DNA from: SAR324 cluster bacterium
GTDB lineage: Bacteria; SAR324; NAC60-12
Reading direction: 5' to 3'
DNA length: 10,045 bases
Assembly: GCA_028822475.1 (NCBI GenBank)
Contig: JAPKDT010000061.1
Location: 1-10,045, forward strand
In this document: positions 6,537-10,045 of the stretch, one piece after another
Position numbering within the stretch: the stretch's first letter is position 1
Layout: each line of letters begins with the position of its first letter
Position numbers and translations under genes: made by a program
Notes under the pieces: generated by a model
What the model was told of the DNA's origin: nothing
Database searches by the model: none
The model's input: the letters and a program-made list of their open reading frames with translations, nothing else

Positions 6537-6917
6537 TTACCCAAATATTTTTTCAATTATTTTTGCAAATTTATTTACTTCAACAGGTTTGATTACATAA
6601 GCATTCAAACCGGCTTTTACTGCTGCAACAATGTTTTCCTGTAATACATCTTCGGTGACCATTAACACAGGAATTTGTTTGAGGTTTGGAATAGCGCGTA
6701 TTTGCTCCAGCAACTCCATTCCACTCATTTTAGACATATTCCATTCCAGGACTACAAAATCAAAAATAGCTGATTTAAGTTTAACCAGGGCCGAGTAACC
6801 GTCATCTGCCTCATCCGTGTTGTTGTAACCCAGTTGTGCAAGAGTATTAATTAAAATATTTCGTGTTGCTGCAAAATCATCAACAACAAGAATTTTTAGA
6901 TCTCTTTCAGCCGGCAT
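6537..6917 (-). CDS. CheY-like stand-alone receiver with Glu at the phosphosite
   Basis: The 126-residue protein is a single receiver domain with no output domain and clear CheY-like features. The acidic pair Asp13-Asp14 (LVVDDFAATR), the switch Thr88 (VLMVTED), Tyr107 and Lys110 (YVIKPVE) are all present. At the position of the phosphoacceptor Asp (D57 in E. coli CheY) the sequence reads VVLEWNMSKMSG, so it is Glu58 (codon at 6746-6744). The following MPxMDG consensus is also altered to MSKMSG. Glu can mimic phospho-Asp in some receivers (NtrC D54E is the known example), so this protein may be locked in one state. It lies 135 nt downstream of the RND transporter gene on the same strand, with no terminator seen between them. 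The RBS is weak (GAAG just before the ATG). No chemotaxis kinase gene is in the window. Confidence 0.9.
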   Translation of the reverse strand: MPAERDLKILVVDDFAATRNILINTLAQLGYNNTDEADDGYSALVKLKSAIFDFVVLEWNMSKMSGMELLEQIRAIPNLKQIPVLMVTEDVLQENIVAAVKAGLNAYVIKPVEVNKFAKIIEKIFG

Positions 6918-7052
6918 ACTTCTTTACAACGACTCTAAATGTATCAAACTTAACATATCAACAGCTTTTCAGTTTTTTAGGTAATACTGCATGACAGAAA
7001 ACCAAATCTCAACATCTTTAATGGGTGCAATAGAAATGGCTGCAATAGTTGT

Positions 7053-10045
7053 TTATTGATCCTGTAAACGTTTATTTGCAATTGCAAGCTGGTCTGAAAG
7101 GATACAGACTAAGTCTTCAATGAATTGAACGGAAATTCGAGGTTCCTGTTGAGTAAGAGATAAAAGATCGGTCTTAGTAATCTGCAGAAGAGTTGAATCT
7201 TTTCTTGCAATTGCCTGTGCAGCAGAGTCGGCATTTCCTGTACATAGTGAAAATTCTCCAATTAAATCAAAATCTTTTCGAGTCCAGCAATAGCCCACAG
7301 AAAATGTTTCGCTTTTTGCTGATACTTTTGATTCAATCTCCACTTCTCCTGAAGTAATAAACAAATAGTCACCTATTTTGGCATTAAATTTTCTTATTTT
7401 TTTGCCACTCATAATAGAGTGCGATTTACAATAAGACATTATTATTCTGCGCCATTTGTTACCAAGTTTATCCCAGAATTCTGCTGGTTCAATCGATATC
7501 TCTGTCTGTTCTAAATTCTCATTTGCGTTTAACTTAGCCTCAAGGCTTGTAAGATCAAATTCTTTTTGTGTAAGCAACCTCTCATCTGTCTCCTTCAAGG
7601 AAGATTGAAGACGATTAGCCAGGTTCAAAAACAGTTTGGCTGCAATTTTTGGATTACGCTTTTTAAGAGGTTCCAGGCAGTCACGATTAACTACCAGTAG
7701 TCTTGTTTTTTCTGAGGCTTCTGCATTTGCACTTCTTTCTGCCTTCCTGAACAATCCCATTTCACCAAAAGTATTTCCCTTTTTTAAACGAACGAGGTCA
7801 GTACGCTTTCCATTTTTATCCAGGAAGATAGATATTGAACCACTCAAAACCACATACATTTCGTCACCAATTTCACCCTGAGTGAAGAGCAAAGCTCCTT
7901 TTTCCAAGTCTTTCGTGTAGGCCATCAGACTGGCAATTTTAGCTTCCCTGACAGTCATATTCTGAAACAGGTCAATTCCCTCTATAAATTGTTCATCAAA
8001 TTTAAGCCCAACATAATCCCAAACTGTTATCAGCCCTGTTTCCATCACAACTGAAGGCAAATATGTCATATCAATTGCCAGACAGACGAGTAATGTGAAT
8101 GCCGTAAAAGCACCAAACAAAACTTGAGATTCCATTTCTGATTGTACAAACAAAATGAATCCTGCTGAAAGAGCAATAGTAGAAAATAGCATTGGACGTG
8201 CAACAATCGGTAACGTCTCCAATGATGCCTTTCGTTTGTTACGTAGTTTTTTGGCATTTTCGTTGTAGTGACTAAGAAAATGGATTGTGTCGTCAACTCC
8301 AATTCCCAGTGCTATTGCGGCAATAACTGAAATAGTTACTCCAATTGGAATATTCAGCCAACCAAGTGAACCGAAAAATATCAAAATTGTTATTACATTT
8401 GGAAACAAGGCGATAACACCCATCTTCCAGGAAAGGAAAAGAATTGACAAAATGACAAAAACTATAACCAAGGCAAGAAAAACGCTGTTTATTTGCCCCT
8501 GAGCAATATTGTTTGCAGATTCACTGGAGAGTACACTTCCGCCTGTATAGCTGAACTGTAAATGAGGTAACAGTTCAGGAACCTTTTGTAACAGCAAATC
8601 CCTCAGTTCCAGAAAAGCAGTGGAACCGTTGCTACGCATTCTCAAAGTAACCTGCATCACATCTTCTGCATCACTTAAGAATTTTGGACCATTTTCAGCG
8701 GTTTTATCAAAAAACTGAACCACTTCTTTGTCAGATAATTTATCCAGACCCCTCCTGTAATGTTCGAGGACATCAACAGGAGAATGCATTTTATCGATTC
8801 TAAGTCCTTCAATATTACCAATTTCAGTAACGTCTTTTACCTGAAAAAGCCAATCCTGAAGCTCCTTAAGTCCAAAAATGGTTTTTGCGGTTTTTAAAGG
8901 ATTGTATGATAAATCTTGTTGATTTTCACTTTCATTTCCTGCCCTGAATAATAAACGTAGCGTATCTGTGCCGGACAATTCATCTTCTATCAACTTTAAG
9001 TCCTTAACCAGTTGACTGTCTTTCGGAAAAGTGTTTGTAGAACTGTTTATACTCAGGTCCAACATGCCGAGAGCTGCAAAAGCTGCAACTGTCAGCCAAA
9101 TCCAAATCAAACGTTTGGAATACAACCGAAGCCATTCTACAATTACTTGGAAAAAACGATCGAGCAGTCCACTCTTATTTTCCGTTGGGGCTAAATCCGG
9201 CAGACGGAAGAAGTGCAGTAAAGCAGGTGCTAATGTCAGAGTAAATAAATTGATGAAAATTATACCTACACTTGAATACAGTCCTAGTTGCTGAACAGCC
9301 GGAATTGGACTAACTACAAGTGCAATAAAACCTGCGACTGTGGTTAGGGCTGTCACTGTAACAGGGACGGTTACTGAGGAAAGAGTTGCATACACTACTT
9401 CCGGAATTGTCGGTTGAGGCACCCCGGATTTCTTTGCTTCCCGGATCTGCAGAGATTCTATCTGGTATTGGTTGAGAAACTTGATCACGTAAGCACTGCC
9501 GACACAAACAATTATCGGCGCACAGGCCATGGTTACCAAATTAAGTTGGTCTCCAATCAAACCGATGATTCCAGCCGTCCAGAGAATTCCGAATAAGACA
9601 ACTGACAGTGGCACAATTACAGCCCTGATACTCCGAAATGCAATTAAAAGCACAACAACAATCAGCATCAAACTTAAAGGAAGAATAAGTGCCATATCCT
9701 GGCGAATCAAACGGCTGGCCTTGTTAATTTGCCTTGGTTGTCCCGCATAAGCGATTCTAAGACTTTTAGCTACTTCAGAATTTTTCTGGTACTTTGACAA
9801 CAACCCTTTCAGAATTGTTTGAGTGTTATCGGATTCAGGTTTTGATCCAGGACTGAAGGAAATTATCAGTGCGGCTGTGCTTAAATTTCTGGAAAGCACA
9901 TCTCCTTCAAAGAGGGGGTGATTTTTTAGACTGCTGACAATTTTGTTGATTTCAGTCTCTGCTTCAACCCGCAGTTTCTCAGAACTTGCACCGGAATTAA
10001 TAAGCGAACAGTCCGGAACCGTGTCCTCAGGCGTTTCTGTTTCAG
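7053..10045 (-). CDS. RND (HAE3/MMPL-type) transporter with tandem C-terminal cNMP-binding domains, N terminus outside window
   Basis: The frame is open to the window edge, so at least 996 residues are visible and the start, first membrane helix and much of the first periplasmic loop are missing. Visible residue 1 is the codon at 10043-10041. The first membrane block is at about 118-280; its fourth-helix motif reads VGSAYVIKFL, without the acidic relay residue. TM7 is at about 311-331, followed by the second periplasmic loop (332-517). The second block (518-665) contains GIGVDDTIHFL, the Asp-bearing relay motif of RND exporters. A cytoplasmic tail then carries a CRP-type domain (about 693-820) with a phosphate-binding cassette GEMGLFRKAERSA (Glu761, Arg770), and a second, degenerate copy (about 853-990; GEFSLCTGNADSA). 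HAE3 proteins move lipids or hydrophobic molecules using proton motive force; the cargo here is unknown. The receiver gene follows on the same strand. Confidence 0.93.
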   Translation of the reverse strand, partial: ETETPEDTVPDCSLINSGASSEKLRVEAETEINKIVSSLKNHPLFEGDVLSRNLSTAALIISFSPGSKPESDNTQTILKGLLSKYQKNSEVAKSLRIAYAGQPRQINKASRLIRQDMALILPLSLMLIVVVLLIAFRSIRAVIVPLSVVLFGILWTAGIIGLIGDQLNLVTMACAPIIVCVGSAYVIKFLNQYQIESLQIREAKKSGVPQPTIPEVVYATLSSVTVPVTVTALTTVAGFIALVVSPIPAVQQLGLYSSVGIIFINLFTLTLAPALLHFFRLPDLAPTENKSGLLDRFFQVIVEWLRLYSKRLIWIWLTVAAFAALGMLDLSINSSTNTFPKDSQLVKDLKLIEDELSGTDTLRLLFRAGNESENQQDLSYNPLKTAKTIFGLKELQDWLFQVKDVTEIGNIEGLRIDKMHSPVDVLEHYRRGLDKLSDKEVVQFFDKTAENGPKFLSDAEDVMQVTLRMRSNGSTAFLELRDLLLQKVPELLPHLQFSYTGGSVLSSESANNIAQGQINSVFLALVIVFVILSILFLSWKMGVIALFPNVITILIFFGSLGWLNIPIGVTISVIAAIALGIGVDDTIHFLSHYNENAKKLRNKRKASLETLPIVARPMLFSTIALSAGFILFVQSEMESQVLFGAFTAFTLLVCLAIDMTYLPSVVMETGLITVWDYVGLKFDEQFIEGIDLFQNMTVREAKIASLMAYTKDLEKGALLFTQGEIGDEMYVVLSGSISIFLDKNGKRTDLVRLKKGNTFGEMGLFRKAERSANAEASEKTRLLVVNRDCLEPLKKRNPKIAAKLFLNLANRLQSSLKETDERLLTQKEFDLTSLEAKLNANENLEQTEISIEPAEFWDKLGNKWRRIIMSYCKSHSIMSGKKIRKFNAKIGDYLFITSGEVEIESKVSAKSETFSVGYCWTRKDFDLIGEFSLCTGNADSAAQAIARKDSTLLQITKTDLLSLTQQEPRISVQFIEDLVCILSDQLAIANKRLQDQ

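Noticed and set aside
7026..7048. Direct repeat TGCAATAG (7026-7033 and 7041-7048), 15 nt apart, downstream of the transporter stop
   Set aside because: Two 8-nt copies are too short and too few to separate from chance, and no promoter box fits around them.
9897..9899. GTG at 9899 as the start of the transporter
   Set aside because: The same frame stays open through 48 more codons to the window edge. The residues upstream read as the end of a periplasmic loop, so the true start lies outside the window.

Overview
The window reads as an ordinary stretch of chromosome from an AT-rich, Gram-negative bacterium. The evidence for that is a large RND-superfamily transporter with periplasm-type loops, housekeeping genes typical of Proteobacteria-like genomes (htpG, yicC, a MinD/FlhG-type ATPase, a CheY-like receiver), sigma70-like promoters and AAGGA ribosome binding sites. 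A deltaproteobacterial, SAR324-like or Nitrospina-like origin would fit the gene set, but this is a weak inference. There is no phage, insertion sequence, CRISPR array or rRNA.

Layout. Positions 1-42 hold the 5' part of a minus-strand tRNA-Arg (anticodon TCT) with a good promoter at 61-89. Positions 123-1554 are a minus-strand pair: yicC followed after 7 nt by a small P-loop kinase of the archaeal CMP-kinase type, in the place where many bacteria carry gmk. A compact divergent promoter region at about 1587-1633 drives yicC leftwards and an unrecognised acidic coiled-coil protein (1668-2150) rightwards. The chaperone gene htpG (2230-4128, minus) converges on that small gene. A 478-nt very AT-rich gap (4129-4606) separates htpG from a plus-strand GNAT acetyltransferase (4607-5077). 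Next, also on the plus strand, come a MinD/FlhG-like deviant Walker ATPase (5202-6173) and an acylphosphatase (6193-6468), probably cotranscribed. The right end is minus-strand: a very large RND (HAE3/MMPL-type) transporter with two cyclic-nucleotide-binding-like domains at its C terminus (7053 to beyond 10045; its N terminus lies outside the window), followed by a stand-alone CheY-like receiver (6537-6917).

How the genes may work together. Most of the window is unrelated housekeeping. Two points stand out. First, the RND transporter carries its own cytoplasmic sensor module: one apparently intact cNMP-binding domain plus one degenerate copy, a plausible case of a transporter gated by a nucleotide or other ligand. 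Second, the receiver encoded just downstream has Glu (E58) in place of the phosphoacceptor Asp while keeping every other switch residue, so it may act as a phosphorylation-independent, fixed-state CheY. Together they could form a small regulated transport module, but that link rests only on gene order. The kinase beside yicC is also worth attention, because it lacks the Arg expected in its nucleotide-monophosphate site.
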